A stretch of 13,579 bases of DNA from Bacillota bacterium (GCA_023431045.1 JAEYXZ010000024.1:1-13579); one strand, 5' to 3'; counted from the first letter of the stretch, positions 1-7,757 are shown. The notes: generated by a model from the letters alone, not told the origin. Translations and numbers: made by a program.

Positions 1-1632
1 GAACTCATCATTCAAAACGAAAAGAAACATTTTAAAGAAAGAATGCGATTAGAAAAGATCGCATCCGAATTAGGTATCGAAGGCGCAGTTTGTGCGACTG
101 TTGATGGCCGTTTAAGAGAACTCACATATGTCATTGATAATGATGCAAAAGTAGAATTTTTGGGACTTGATACACATGATGGTATGAGAATCTATGAAGC
201 AACATTAAGATACATTTTTGCATACGCAATTTATCGTATTAATCCATCACTGAAGGTACGCTTCTCATATTCAGTTTCTCGATCGATTTTAGCAACCATC
301 GAAAATGGTATGTTATCTCCAGAAATGATGGAGGAAATCGCTAATGAAGTGAGAAAGATTGTTGCTAAAAAGTTACCAATTAGACGTTTATCTGTTTCTA
401 AAGATGAAGCAACTCAAATCTATACAACTTATGGTTATAAAGATAAAATTGAAACCTTAAAGTTTAGACAAGAAGACATGGTTAACGTGTATCAATGTGG
501 CGAATATGTCAACTACATGTTCTCATATATGCTACCAAATACATCATACTTAGGTCAGTTTGATGTCAAGTTCTATTCACCTGGATTCTTGATTTTCTAT
601 CCAAGAGCTGAATTAAAGGGTAACTTACCAGAGTTTATTGATGCACAAACTTTTGGTAGAACCTTAAAATCAGCTTACAAGTGGGGTCGTATTATTGGTG
701 GTGACACGATTGCTAATATTAATCGTCATTCAGAAACAAGAGACAAACAAGTTGATTTTGTCAACCTATGTGAAACAAGACATAACAATCAATTATCAGA
801 ATTAGGTGAATTGATTGAAAAATCAATCGAAGATATTAAGTTGATTTGTGTTGCAGGACCTTCATCTTCAGGTAAAACAACCTTCACCAATCGTTTAAGA
901 ATTGAGCTTCTAGCTAAAGGAATTAAACCAAAGATGATTTCCATTGATGATTATTATAAACCACGTGCAGAAGCGCCAAAAGATGAAAATGGAAATCCTG
1001 ATTTAGAACATATTGAAGCACTTGATATTGACCGTTTTAACCATGATATGTCCGCACTTGTTCAAGGAAAGAGTGTAACATTACCACACTTTGATTTTAA
1101 ACTTGGTAAGAGAGTTGATGGTGCAACAATTAAGTTAGAGCCATCCTCACCGATTTTAATTGAAGGCATTCATGCGTTAAATGATCGATTAACATCGCTG
1201 ATTCCAAGTCATCAAAAGTTTAAGATTTTTATTGCACCTCAAACGCAAATTCATATTGATGATCAAAATCCAATTAGCTTAACCGATCTTCGATTAATTC
1301 GTCGAATGGTTCGTGATCAAAAATATCGTAATTCACCATTTACAACAACCATGGACATGTGGTTATCTGTAAGACTTGGAGAATTCAAGTGGATTTACCC
1401 TTATCAAGAAGGAGTCAATTATGTCTTTAACTCTGAATTAACCTATGAACTTGCTGTTTTAAAACAATATGCACTTCCACACTTACTAAAGATTAAAAAT
1501 GATGACAAGCATTACATTACAGCCAATCGTTTGATTAAGTTCTTAAAATACTTTAAAGATATTGATGAGAAACTGATTCCAACCAACTCCTTACTCTTAG
1601 AGTTTATTGGTGGTTCTCCATTCCACGACTAG
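1..1632 (+). CDS. Uridine-kinase-like nucleoside kinase with TGS-like N-terminus (5' end outside window)
   Basis: Probable ATP-dependent cytosolic nucleoside kinase of the uridine kinase/phosphoribulokinase family, the long form that carries a ThrRS/TGS-like region before the kinase. The frame is open from base 1 with no stop, and the 14 residues before the first ATG (43) read like the start of a TGS strand (LIIQNEKKHF), so the true start is upstream and ATG 43 is internal. From the first visible codon: TGS/ThrRS-like segment about residues 1-270, Walker A GPSSSGKTTF at about 286-295 (bases 856-885), then an ISIDDYYKPR segment, an LPHFDFKLGKR segment and LIEGIHALND, all typical of uridine-kinase P-loop enzymes. 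It ends with TAG at 1630-1632, which overlaps the ribosome binding site of the next gene, so the two are probably translationally coupled. Uridine is the usual assumed substrate, but this long subfamily is poorly characterised; substrate is inference. Confidence 0.88.
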   Translation, partial: ELIIQNEKKHFKERMRLEKIASELGIEGAVCATVDGRLRELTYVIDNDAKVEFLGLDTHDGMRIYEATLRYIFAYAIYRINPSLKVRFSYSVSRSILATIENGMLSPEMMEEIANEVRKIVAKKLPIRRLSVSKDEATQIYTTYGYKDKIETLKFRQEDMVNVYQCGEYVNYMFSYMLPNTSYLGQFDVKFYSPGFLIFYPRAELKGNLPEFIDAQTFGRTLKSAYKWGRIIGGDTIANINRHSETRDKQVDFVNLCETRHNNQLSELGELIEKSIEDIKLICVAGPSSSGKTTFTNRLRIELLAKGIKPKMISIDDYYKPRAEAPKDENGNPDLEHIEALDIDRFNHDMSALVQGKSVTLPHFDFKLGKRVDGATIKLEPSSPILIEGIHALNDRLTSLIPSHQKFKIFIAPQTQIHIDDQNPISLTDLRLIRRMVRDQKYRNSPFTTTMDMWLSVRLGEFKWIYPYQEGVNYVFNSELTYELAVLKQYALPHLLKIKNDDKHYITANRLIKFLKYFKDIDEKLIPTNSLLLEFIGGSPFHD

Positions 1633-1635
1633 GTG
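1631..1635 (+). promoter_or_regulatory. Shine-Dalgarno site overlapping upstream stop codon
   Basis: AGGTG starts inside the TAG stop of the kinase gene and lies 6 bases before ATG 1642. It favours ATG 1642 over the in-frame GTG at 1633, which has no site at usable distance. Confidence 0.6.
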
Positions 1636-1641
1636 AATGCG

Positions 1642-2697
1642 ATGAAAGCTCTCTCCAATATGTCGCGTTTACAAGTGACTTCGGATTTTTTACTCTTATT
1701 GCTAAAGGTTTACGAAGCTAAGGGGAAAGAGTTTTATTATGATGATGTTTTTACACGCGACTATGACGTGTTTACTCGTAAAGTGATTGAAGATAATGTT
1801 TACTATGTTGGTAAGATTTTAAAATTGGATTTAACAGATGCAAGACTAAAACTACTTGCAAGAAAGAAAATGATTGCTAAAAACAAGACAGAAACATTCT
1901 TACTCAATATTAAACTTGCACTTTCACAAATCCAAAAACATCCAAAAGAATTCGAACTCTATGTGAATGAGTTTGATAATTTAGCGAGAATTTTGCAAAA
2001 AGATTATGAAACCATTCGCTTCAATCAAAGTGAAGTCGTCATTGATATTCTTAATCAAAAAAAGAAGATCACAAAAAAGGATGAGTTAGAAAAACTCATC
2101 CAAACCTATATTCAACAAAATAAGACGAAGCTCTATGAATTAACTCAACTAATCACCAATTTCTATGTTGATTATTTAAACATGAATATCTTTACATCAA
2201 ATAGTGATGTGATTGGTTATATTGTTTTATATGCATTTTTATTACGTGACTTTAACGTTTTTAAATATGTGCCTTTCTTTGAGTATTTCTACCAGTCATT
2301 TGACAAATATGATGTCGCAATAAAGCAAGCAAATTATTACTGGGCAACCGGTTATCCGCAAACGGATGCCTTATCTAAAACAATTGTAGAGATTCTATCT
2401 CAAAGTTATGAAAAAATTGATTCAATGGAACGTGAGTACTCATTTGAATCTAAGATTAATAAGAGCAACAACATCGAAGCAACCATCATGAGAGGACCAA
2501 CCATCTTTTCTAAAGATGATATACGAACAGCCCACCCCACGATTGCCTTAATCACCATTGATCGAACCCTAAAACGTCTCAAAGAAGAAGGAAAGATAAT
2601 TCCGCTTGGAAAAGGACGTAGTTCTAAATGGCAAAAGATTGAAGAATCGAAACGGAAGGGTAGTCAACAATTGGATATATTCCACTTTGTTGATTAA
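1642..2697 (+). CDS. Fic-fold protein with degenerate active site and C-terminal winged helix
   Basis: About 351 residues, a length typical of Fic proteins of the COG3177 type (Fic N-terminal region, Fic core, C-terminal winged helix). The family look is visible in the TDARLKLLARKK segment (family: IEGI-TTDARLKAL), in the KYVPFFEYFYQSFDKYD stretch (family: KYISIEKLIEENKEDYY), and in a C-terminal winged helix around TIDRTLKRLKEEGKIIPLGKG. Where the family has the AMP-transfer motif HPFxDGNGR, this protein reads NIFTSNSDV (residues 182-190, bases 2185-2211): only the Phe is kept and the catalytic His and both motif Gly are gone. AMPylation is therefore unlikely; a DNA- or protein-binding role through the winged helix is the remaining guess. 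It follows the kinase without a gap and precedes the SDR gene by 9 bases. The Fic assignment rests on recalled family patterns, not a search. Confidence 0.7.
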   Translation: MKALSNMSRLQVTSDFLLLLLKVYEAKGKEFYYDDVFTRDYDVFTRKVIEDNVYYVGKILKLDLTDARLKLLARKKMIAKNKTETFLLNIKLALSQIQKHPKEFELYVNEFDNLARILQKDYETIRFNQSEVVIDILNQKKKITKKDELEKLIQTYIQQNKTKLYELTQLITNFYVDYLNMNIFTSNSDVIGYIVLYAFLLRDFNVFKYVPFFEYFYQSFDKYDVAIKQANYYWATGYPQTDALSKTIVEILSQSYEKIDSMEREYSFESKINKSNNIEATIMRGPTIFSKDDIRTAHPTIALITIDRTLKRLKEEGKIIPLGKGRSSKWQKIEESKRKGSQQLDIFHFVD

Positions 2698-2706
2698 AAA
2701 GACTTA

Positions 2707-3534
2707 ATGAAGAATTTCTTAATTACAGGGGCAACAAACGGGATAGGTAAAGCCATTGCAGAAATGGCACTTGATTCAGGGTTTCATCTCATCATGATTG
2801 GTCGTAACGAAAAATTAATGAAACAAACCATCGATGAGTTTAAACTAAAAGTATCTAATGCATCCATTGATTATTTCATTCTAGATTTTATGGATTTTAA
2901 ATCCATTATGGATGCATCCATAAAGATTAAAAAAAAGTACCAAACGATTGATTATATGCATTTAAATGCTGGTGCTCTACCACCATATAAGAATGCTAAA
3001 ACGCCATCAGGTCATGATTTTTCCATGAGCGTTAATTTCATTGGACCACTGCTTTTCTTCGAACAACTCATTTCACTTGTTGATAACTCAAATGAGAAAA
3101 TGGTCCTTCATACAACATCAATGTCAGCTAGTCGTAAGTTTAAAGAAAGCGACTTAAATGAGATTCATACTTATGGTCGGATAAAGAGTTATGCAACATC
3201 AAAACTTTTTGCAAACCTTTCATTTTTCTACTATGCAAGTCAATATCCGAAGTTGAAGTTTAGACTTGTAGATCCAGGCATAGTTTATACGAATGCAGTC
3301 ACTCACATGATGCCAAAAATCTTCAAATTTATCACTCCACTTGCACATCTGATTAGTCGAATGCCAAGTGTTGTTGCACGAGAAGTTAAGCAAATCATTG
3401 AAAAAAATGATAAAATAACGATAGGCTTGTATCGAAAAGCAAAACTGATTCGACATAATCCTATCAATGAAGATACCAACTTACAAAAACTCGCAATGTC
3501 ATATGCACATTCACACTATAAGGGGATAGTATGA
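2707..3534 (+). CDS. Short-chain dehydrogenase/reductase (SDR) family oxidoreductase
   Basis: Cytosolic NAD(P)-dependent oxidoreductase of the classical SDR family, 275 residues, near the usual 250-280. Seen in order: the cofactor-binding TGATNGIG at residues 7-14, NAG at 86-88, Ser in TTSMS at 135-139, catalytic Tyr161 and Lys165 in YATSK, and DPG at 188-190 followed by T194. The active site is therefore complete. The arrangement resembles retinol-dehydrogenase/WWOX-like SDRs, whose substrates are usually lipophilic, but the substrate cannot be read from sequence. The ribosome binding site is weak; the start is fixed because the Rossmann motif begins only six residues after ATG 2707. Its TGA stop overlaps the next ATG as ATGA, so it is translationally coupled to the DegV gene; a shared lipid-related role is possible but only inferred. 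Confidence 0.9.
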   Translation: MKNFLITGATNGIGKAIAEMALDSGFHLIMIGRNEKLMKQTIDEFKLKVSNASIDYFILDFMDFKSIMDASIKIKKKYQTIDYMHLNAGALPPYKNAKTPSGHDFSMSVNFIGPLLFFEQLISLVDNSNEKMVLHTTSMSASRKFKESDLNEIHTYGRIKSYATSKLFANLSFFYYASQYPKLKFRLVDPGIVYTNAVTHMMPKIFKFITPLAHLISRMPSVVAREVKQIIEKNDKITIGLYRKAKLIRHNPINEDTNLQKLAMSYAHSHYKGIV

Positions 3535-4391
3535 AAATCGGACTAACTGCAGATTCATCATCGGGCTTAGAATATGCACCGTTTAAACATCATGTTTTAA
3601 TTACGAAAACTCAGATCAATTTTGGTGATGAAACCTTAATTGATGGGGTTGATATTACAGCAGATGAATTTTACGAACGACTTGAAAAAGAAAAAATAAT
3701 TCCAACTACCTCAGCACCAACTACCGGTGAAATTATCACTCAAGTTAATAAATTAATAGAAGATGGGTGCACGCATGTCATCCATTTTCCAATTTCGACA
3801 GAGTTATCTACTTATGGTAAAAATCTTGAAAACATTATTCAACCATTGGTACCTAATATTGTATTTAAAGTGTGTGATACAAAATCGGCAACCTTACTTC
3901 AAGGAATGATGGTTCGGTATGCTGAAAGCCTTGTCCAACAAGGATATAATGTTGATGAGGTCATCGAAAAAACATTAGCGTATCGGAAAAATGCTAATGC
4001 GTACTTCATTGTAGATGATTTAAAGTACTTAATTAAAAATGGTCGTTTAAGCCAGCTTTCTGGAACAATCGGAATACTTGCAAAAATTAAACCTATTTTA
4101 AGTTTGAATCAAGCAGGAAAAATTGAGACGATTGAAAAAGTTAGAGTTCATCATAAAGCAGTTGAACGAATGTTTCAAAGAGTACTAGATGAAACAAGAG
4201 ATGCGAAAAGTGTCACTATCATCCTACTCCACACCAATCGATATGAGGATGCAACTCACTATAAGTCGCATTTGGAATCAGTTATGAAAAATATTAAAGA
4301 GATTTTAATCTCAACGATTACACCAACTGTTGGAGCACATATTGGTTCAAAGATTATTGGAATCGGGTATATCATTCATGAAGACAATTGA
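3531..4391 (+). CDS. DegV family fatty-acid-binding protein (FakB-like)
   Basis: Soluble DegV-fold protein, 286 residues, the normal family length. DegV proteins bind a fatty acid between two domains, and in Firmicutes several (FakB) present it to the kinase FakA for phosphorylation and phospholipid synthesis. Visible signatures: TADSSSG at residues 6-12, TTSAPTTGE at 59-67, HFPIST at 85-90 in the place of the family's (P)LSSxLSGT segment, CDTKSAT soon after, and DDLKYLIKNGRLS, the family's DTLxYLxKGGRIS motif. The start has AAGGGG at 3520-3525, five bases upstream, and overlaps the SDR stop by four bases. No fakA partner lies in this window, so the FakB role is inference; the family call is firm. 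Confidence 0.92.
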   Translation: MKIGLTADSSSGLEYAPFKHHVLITKTQINFGDETLIDGVDITADEFYERLEKEKIIPTTSAPTTGEIITQVNKLIEDGCTHVIHFPISTELSTYGKNLENIIQPLVPNIVFKVCDTKSATLLQGMMVRYAESLVQQGYNVDEVIEKTLAYRKNANAYFIVDDLKYLIKNGRLSQLSGTIGILAKIKPILSLNQAGKIETIEKVRVHHKAVERMFQRVLDETRDAKSVTIILLHTNRYEDATHYKSHLESVMKNIKEILISTITPTVGAHIGSKIIGIGYIIHEDN

Positions 4392-4725
4392 ACGTCATAA
4401 AATATATTTTAATACAGTTGTTGATCGTTTATCGGTGCAGAAAACGCCGCATGGAATTCGCTATCTCATCAGAGAATTAATGGACTATTTAGAAGAAAAT
4501 CATTTGACGGATAAAAACTATCTAGATAAAAATCGACTCTTCGTTAGATGTGAAGCAGAACCGGATTTAATTGAAAAACAAAACACCGAGACGATGTTAA
4601 GTTTTCTAACAATGATTTATCGAATTGATTATATCGCACCAGATAGCGATGCATATATGATTTATTATAATAATGGTTTACTATTGCGCATATTGAAACA
4701 TTTGATCCTCGGGCTTGATGTCTGA
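4378..4725 (+). CDS. Small DUF6508-like protein of unknown function
   Basis: 115 residues, soluble, no signal peptide or membrane segment. The C-terminal half (MLSFLTMIYRIDY, then NNGLLLRILKHL) resembles the DUF6508 pattern of a LSFLTFIxRxERF-like segment followed by a G-LxxLLxRL helix; this is recalled from memory and tentative. The frame extends upstream to a TTG at 4330, but ATG 4378 is the likelier start because it gives a 14-base overlap with the DegV gene instead of a 62-base one; only a weak GGG lies before it. The last codons and TGA stop (4723-4725) lie inside the operon's terminator hairpin, and the 3' 45 bases overlap the convergent MATE gene. Function unknown. Confidence 0.6.
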   Translation: MKTIERHKIYFNTVVDRLSVQKTPHGIRYLIRELMDYLEENHLTDKNYLDKNRLFVRCEAEPDLIEKQNTETMLSFLTMIYRIDYIAPDSDAYMIYYNNGLLLRILKHLILGLDV

Positions 4726-6048
4726 GGGTTTTTTTCTGAATAAATGAATGATGAGCGCAATTGATAAAGCAATTCCGGCTGTTGTCCATGCCGATGCAGA
4801 AGATGCAAGCATCGCTTTAAAACCTTGAGTTGGTACAAATAAAAAGGCAACAATACGACTAATCGTTTCAAGTAGAGCACCAATCAATGGGAAAACATGA
4901 TAACCCATCGCTTGTAAAGCGTTTCTTGATATAAGTAGTACTAAAATGGATGGGCAAAACATTGTAAACATGATTAAATATTGATTTGAATATGATAATA
5001 GTTCTTGACTAGGATTAGCAACAAATAAATAAGTTAGTGGCGTACCTAAGAAGAAGGTGACCGACATCGCAAATACGGTTGCAGCACCACCTAAGATAAG
5101 TGATGCAAAATACCCTTGACGTAATCGTTTATAGTTGTTAACGGCATGATTTTGGGCAAAGAAAACGGATATTGAAACCGCGATTGCTTGAAGTGGTTGA
5201 CAGGATAGAACATCTATTTTTGCGCCATTTGTCCATCCTGCAATGACGGCACTACCACCACCATTAATCGCGGTTTGAATGACCAATACACCAATCGATG
5301 TAATGACAAATTGTAATGCAGTTGGGATACCCATTTTTAAATGTTCAACGGTTTCATGCCATGATAAGACAAAGTCTTTTTTCTGTGGTCTTAAGTCAAT
5401 GTAACGATAGTGAATATATAAATAACAAATAACAGCAATCAAGCCTTGAGCAATGACATTGGTTAAAGCAGTCGTCCAAACATCCATTCCAAATACACCA
5501 ATAAATAATAGATCCAAGATGATATTTAAGAAAGATGCAATCATGTTAGCGATAAATGGTACTTTTACATTACCTACAGCTCTTAGATTACCTGAGAATA
5601 ACCAATTCATGAGTGAAATAGGTAATCCAAGGAAGAAGACTAACACATAAAGTTTAGTCGCTTCAAAAATCTCTGGATCAACATTTTGGCTTAGTAACAT
5701 TGGTTCGAGTAATAAGATTAGGATAATCATGAGTGGAATTGAAATAATCAAGGAAAGCATCATGGAAAAGGCGAAAGATTGACGCATACCATCTGTTTGT
5801 CGACGTCCAGCACGTTTTGCTAGCACAATTCCAAATCCGGCCGCCATCCCTTGGATAATTCCATTAAGTAAAAAGAAGATTGAACCCGGTGCGCCGATTG
5901 CAGCTAGAGCTTTCTCACCTAAAAACTGACCAACAATCATCCAATCTAATATATAGTAAAGTTGCTGACTCCAATAAGCAAGTAGTAATGGAATTGAGAA
6001 GATTAAGATAATTTTTATTGGTTTTTCAGTTAGCATTTTTGAGTTCAT
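4681..6048 (-). CDS. MATE family multidrug/cation exporter
   Basis: Integral membrane antiporter of the MATE superfamily, 455 residues, the normal size, with about 12 predicted hydrophobic helices in two six-helix halves. The family pattern shows at the N-terminus (PLLLAYWSQQLYYILDWMIV, then GEKALAAIGAPGSIF) and in the middle of the protein (MGIPTALQFVITSIGVLVIQ). MATE proteins export drugs or metabolites using Na+ or H+ gradients; the substrate here is unknown. An in-frame GTG at 6066 exists, but ATG 6048 has AGAGGG seven bases upstream and is preferred. The 3' end overlaps the convergent DUF6508-like gene by 45 bases, and the opposing terminator encodes its KKPSDIKPED tail. No minus-strand terminator is obvious after it. 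It is divergent from the small membrane protein gene at 6135. Confidence 0.92.
   Translation of the reverse strand: MNSKMLTEKPIKIILIFSIPLLLAYWSQQLYYILDWMIVGQFLGEKALAAIGAPGSIFFLLNGIIQGMAAGFGIVLAKRAGRRQTDGMRQSFAFSMMLSLIISIPLMIILILLLEPMLLSQNVDPEIFEATKLYVLVFFLGLPISLMNWLFSGNLRAVGNVKVPFIANMIASFLNIILDLLFIGVFGMDVWTTALTNVIAQGLIAVICYLYIHYRYIDLRPQKKDFVLSWHETVEHLKMGIPTALQFVITSIGVLVIQTAINGGGSAVIAGWTNGAKIDVLSCQPLQAIAVSISVFFAQNHAVNNYKRLRQGYFASLILGGAATVFAMSVTFFLGTPLTYLFVANPSQELLSYSNQYLIMFTMFCPSILVLLISRNALQAMGYHVFPLIGALLETISRIVAFLFVPTQGFKAMLASSASAWTTAGIALSIALIIHLFRKKPSDIKPEDQMFQYAQ
4707..4735 (+). terminator. Intrinsic terminator of the 1-4725 operon, inside coding sequence
   Basis: Eight-base stem CCTCGGGC/GTCTGAGG (two G-U pairs), loop TTGAT, then seven T at 4729-4735. 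The stop codon of the DUF6508-like gene is inside the 3' arm, and the same bases encode the C-terminus of the opposing MATE gene. There is no T-run on the minus strand, so it terminates only the + operon. Confidence 0.75.
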
Positions 6049-6055
6049 TAAGTTA

Positions 6056-6061
6056 CCCTCT
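6056..6061 (-). promoter_or_regulatory. Shine-Dalgarno site of MATE gene
   Basis: AGAGGG on the minus strand, seven bases before ATG 6048. It decides the start against the upstream GTG at 6066. Confidence 0.65.
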
Positions 6062-6075
6062 ATCACGTCATTTAT

Positions 6076-6081
6076 ATTATA
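6076..6081 (-). promoter_or_regulatory. Candidate -10 box for MATE gene
   Basis: Perfect TATAAT on the minus strand, giving a leader of about 20 bases. The -35 region is only AT-rich (TATTAA at 17-base spacing), and the tract overlaps a + strand TATAAT at 6078-6083, so the call is tentative. Confidence 0.4.
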
Positions 6082-6107
6082 ATTTATATTCTGTTATTTT
6101 AATATAG

Positions 6108-6113
6108 TATAAT
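6108..6113 (+). promoter_or_regulatory. Candidate -10 box for small membrane protein gene
   Basis: Perfect TATAAT, with a predicted start near 6120 just before the strong ribosome binding site at 6122. No good -35 is seen in the AT-rich tract. Confidence 0.4.
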
Positions 6114-6121
6114 AAAATTAT

Positions 6122-6129
6122 AGAGGTGA
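6122..6129 (+). promoter_or_regulatory. Shine-Dalgarno site deciding start at 6135
   Basis: AGAGGTGA, five bases before ATG 6135. It contains the alternative GTG (6126), which is therefore unlikely to be the start. Confidence 0.65.
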
Positions 6130-6134
6130 CAAAT

Positions 6135-6497
6135 ATGTTCAAAATAGATTGGCGCAAGCGACTCGTTGCCGCGACACCATTAATCAGTTTATTAATTTAC
6201 TTAGTGGTTGGCTATACAACTGGAATTTGGGATAAAACACTCCTGATTTTCTTACTCGTTCCAGCCATGCCAACAATATTAGGAATGCGAACCATCAAGA
6301 TTACATTTACGTTGATTATCATCATTATTTATGTCGTTATTGGTGTCGTATTTGATTTATGGAATCCAGGTTGGATTATATTCTTACTCATTCCAATATA
6401 TTATATTTTATTTGGTCGTGTGAATGTTCAAGTTTTGAAACATCAATCTCGCCATCGTCATGATGAATCGATCGATGCTGATTTTGAAGATAAGTAA
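6135..6497 (+). CDS. Small four-helix membrane protein with internal duplication
   Basis: 120 residues with four predicted membrane helices (about 11-28, 34-50, 55-73, 78-94), no cleavable signal, and a charged His/Asp/Glu-rich tail (102-120) that is probably cytosolic. Residues 21-43 and 65-87 align without gaps with 10 of 23 identical, sharing IY, V, G, W, IFLL and P, so the protein looks like a duplicated helical hairpin. The WNPGWIIFLLIP segment resembles small membrane proteins and regulator C-termini common in Firmicutes, none with a known function that I can name. It is divergent from the MATE gene and convergent with the methyltransferase gene. Function unknown. Confidence 0.8.
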   Translation: MFKIDWRKRLVAATPLISLLIYLVVGYTTGIWDKTLLIFLLVPAMPTILGMRTIKITFTLIIIIIYVVIGVVFDLWNPGWIIFLLIPIYYILFGRVNVQVLKHQSRHRHDESIDADFEDK

Positions 6498-6507
6498 GAA
6501 GTGATAT

Positions 6508-6547
6508 AAAAAGAACTCATTTCAAAAATCGAATGAGTTCTTTTTTT
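6508..6547. terminator. Bidirectional terminator between 6135 gene and methyltransferase gene
   Basis: Stem AAGAACTCATT/AATGAGTTCTT around a 10-base loop, followed by a T-run at 6541-6547. The A-rich 5' flank (6508-6512) gives a T-run on the minus strand too. It serves both convergent genes. Confidence 0.85.
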
Positions 6548-6548
6548 A

Positions 6549-7730
6549 TTAACTAAAATCGGATACTTTTAAGACAACAAACTTTAAGTAGAGCGACTCA
6601 TCGGCAGTGAATAATACTGGATGATCACTGTTTTGAATTTTAAAGTCAATCATTTGAACTTTTCTCTTGGAATCAACGACTGCCTCACTAAGCATTTCTA
6701 AGAATAAACCAGGATACATATAATGGCTACAACTACAAGTTATGAGATAACCACCAGAAGCTATGAGTTTTAAAGCCTGTAGATTGATTTCTTTATATCC
6801 TTGATATGCTTTTTTAATGTCTTCCTTCTTTTTTGCAAAAGCTGGTGGATCTAAAATGATGACATCAAATGTTTGATTACTGGCACCATAATCTCTTAAG
6901 GCTTTAAAAACATCAACGGTTTCTGCGCGAACTTGATTAAAATGATTAAGTTCTGCATTTCTTAAGATGTTAGATACGGCAGATTCTGAAATATCAAGTG
7001 CAAGTACGTCTTTAGCACCATAATATGCTGCATGAAGTGCAAACCCTCCGATATGTGAAAAACAATCTAGTACGGTTTTGTCTTTAACATAAGGTGCGAT
7101 TGAATTATGATTTTGTTGTTGATCGAGAAATGTCCCGGTTTTTTGACCATTTTTCAAATCGACATAAAGCTTGATGTTATTTTCAAAAATAATAACTTCG
7201 TCAGGAACTTCACCATATAGAATACCCTTGAATGGTTCTAGACCTTCCTTGATTCTAGAATTCATATCACTTCGTTCATAAATTCCAATTGGTTTGAACA
7301 AATCAACTAAGATGTCAACAAACATCTTTTTCCGCTGATCAATACCATAGGAAGAAATCTGAATGACAAGGTAATCTTCATAACGGTCAATGATTAATCC
7401 AGGGATGCCATCTGCCTCAGAAAAGAAGAGTCGATAGGCATGATTAAACCCGAGATCAATTCTTGAAGAAGCAGCTGATTGGATGAGATTTCTAAAGAAA
7501 TCTTCATCAAGTTCAATATCTTTTCGACTGAGTATTCTAACAAAGATCTTTGATTGAGTATTTAAAAAACCTTTCCCAATAAAATGTCCTTTTGAATCAT
7601 AGACATAAGCAATCTCACCAGATTGTAATTTACCTTCTAAACGTTCAATCTCATTTGAATAAACAAAGGATTCTCCCAGACGAATTCTAAGATCCTCTTT
7701 AGGTTTTAAATAAATTTTAATTTGCGACAT
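6549..7730 (-). CDS. RlmI-like class I SAM-dependent rRNA methyltransferase
   Basis: 393 residues, matching the RlmI/YccW family (about 390-400), cytosolic enzymes that make 5-methylcytosine in 23S rRNA (C1962 in E. coli). Domain order: N-terminal PUA-like RNA-binding region (about 1-75), an SEADGIPGLIID segment (104-115), GQKTGTFLDQQ (195-205), the SAM-binding LDCFSHIGGFALHAA (221-235), DPPAFAKKK (294-302) and the CSCSH segment (332-336) with the cysteines expected of an m5C enzyme. Start ATG 7730 is preceded by AGGT and an extended -10 promoter. The exact target base is inferred from the family; other YccW-like proteins may act on other sites. It shares a bidirectional terminator with the small membrane protein gene. 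Confidence 0.9.
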   Translation of the reverse strand: MSQIKIYLKPKEDLRIRLGESFVYSNEIERLEGKLQSGEIAYVYDSKGHFIGKGFLNTQSKIFVRILSRKDIELDEDFFRNLIQSAASSRIDLGFNHAYRLFFSEADGIPGLIIDRYEDYLVIQISSYGIDQRKKMFVDILVDLFKPIGIYERSDMNSRIKEGLEPFKGILYGEVPDEVIIFENNIKLYVDLKNGQKTGTFLDQQQNHNSIAPYVKDKTVLDCFSHIGGFALHAAYYGAKDVLALDISESAVSNILRNAELNHFNQVRAETVDVFKALRDYGASNQTFDVIILDPPAFAKKKEDIKKAYQGYKEINLQALKLIASGGYLITCSCSHYMYPGLFLEMLSEAVVDSKRKVQMIDFKIQNSDHPVLFTADESLYLKFVVLKVSDFS

Positions 7731-7748
7731 ATAAATACCTCAGCACAC

Positions 7749-7757
7749 ATTATAGCA
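7749..7757 (-). promoter_or_regulatory. Extended -10 promoter of methyltransferase gene
   Basis: TGCTATAAT on the minus strand: a perfect -10 with the extended TGn element and no good -35. Transcription would start near 7742, leaving a leader of about 12 bases that holds little besides the ribosome binding site. Confidence 0.65.

Noticed and set aside
3220..3456. Minus-strand open frame inside the SDR gene
   Set aside because: Shadow of a clear SDR coding frame; no ribosome binding site and Cys/Trp-rich nonsense composition.
4330..4377. TTG 4330 as start of the DUF6508-like protein
   Set aside because: It would overlap the DegV gene by 62 bases with no ribosome binding site; ATG 4378 is more economical.
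4544..4883. Minus-strand open frames (4544-4789 and 4665-4883) across the 3' end of the operon and the MATE gene
   Set aside because: They overlap the DUF6508-like and MATE frames and have no family features or start signals.
5453..5650. Plus-strand open frame inside the MATE gene
   Set aside because: Antisense shadow of membrane-protein codons.
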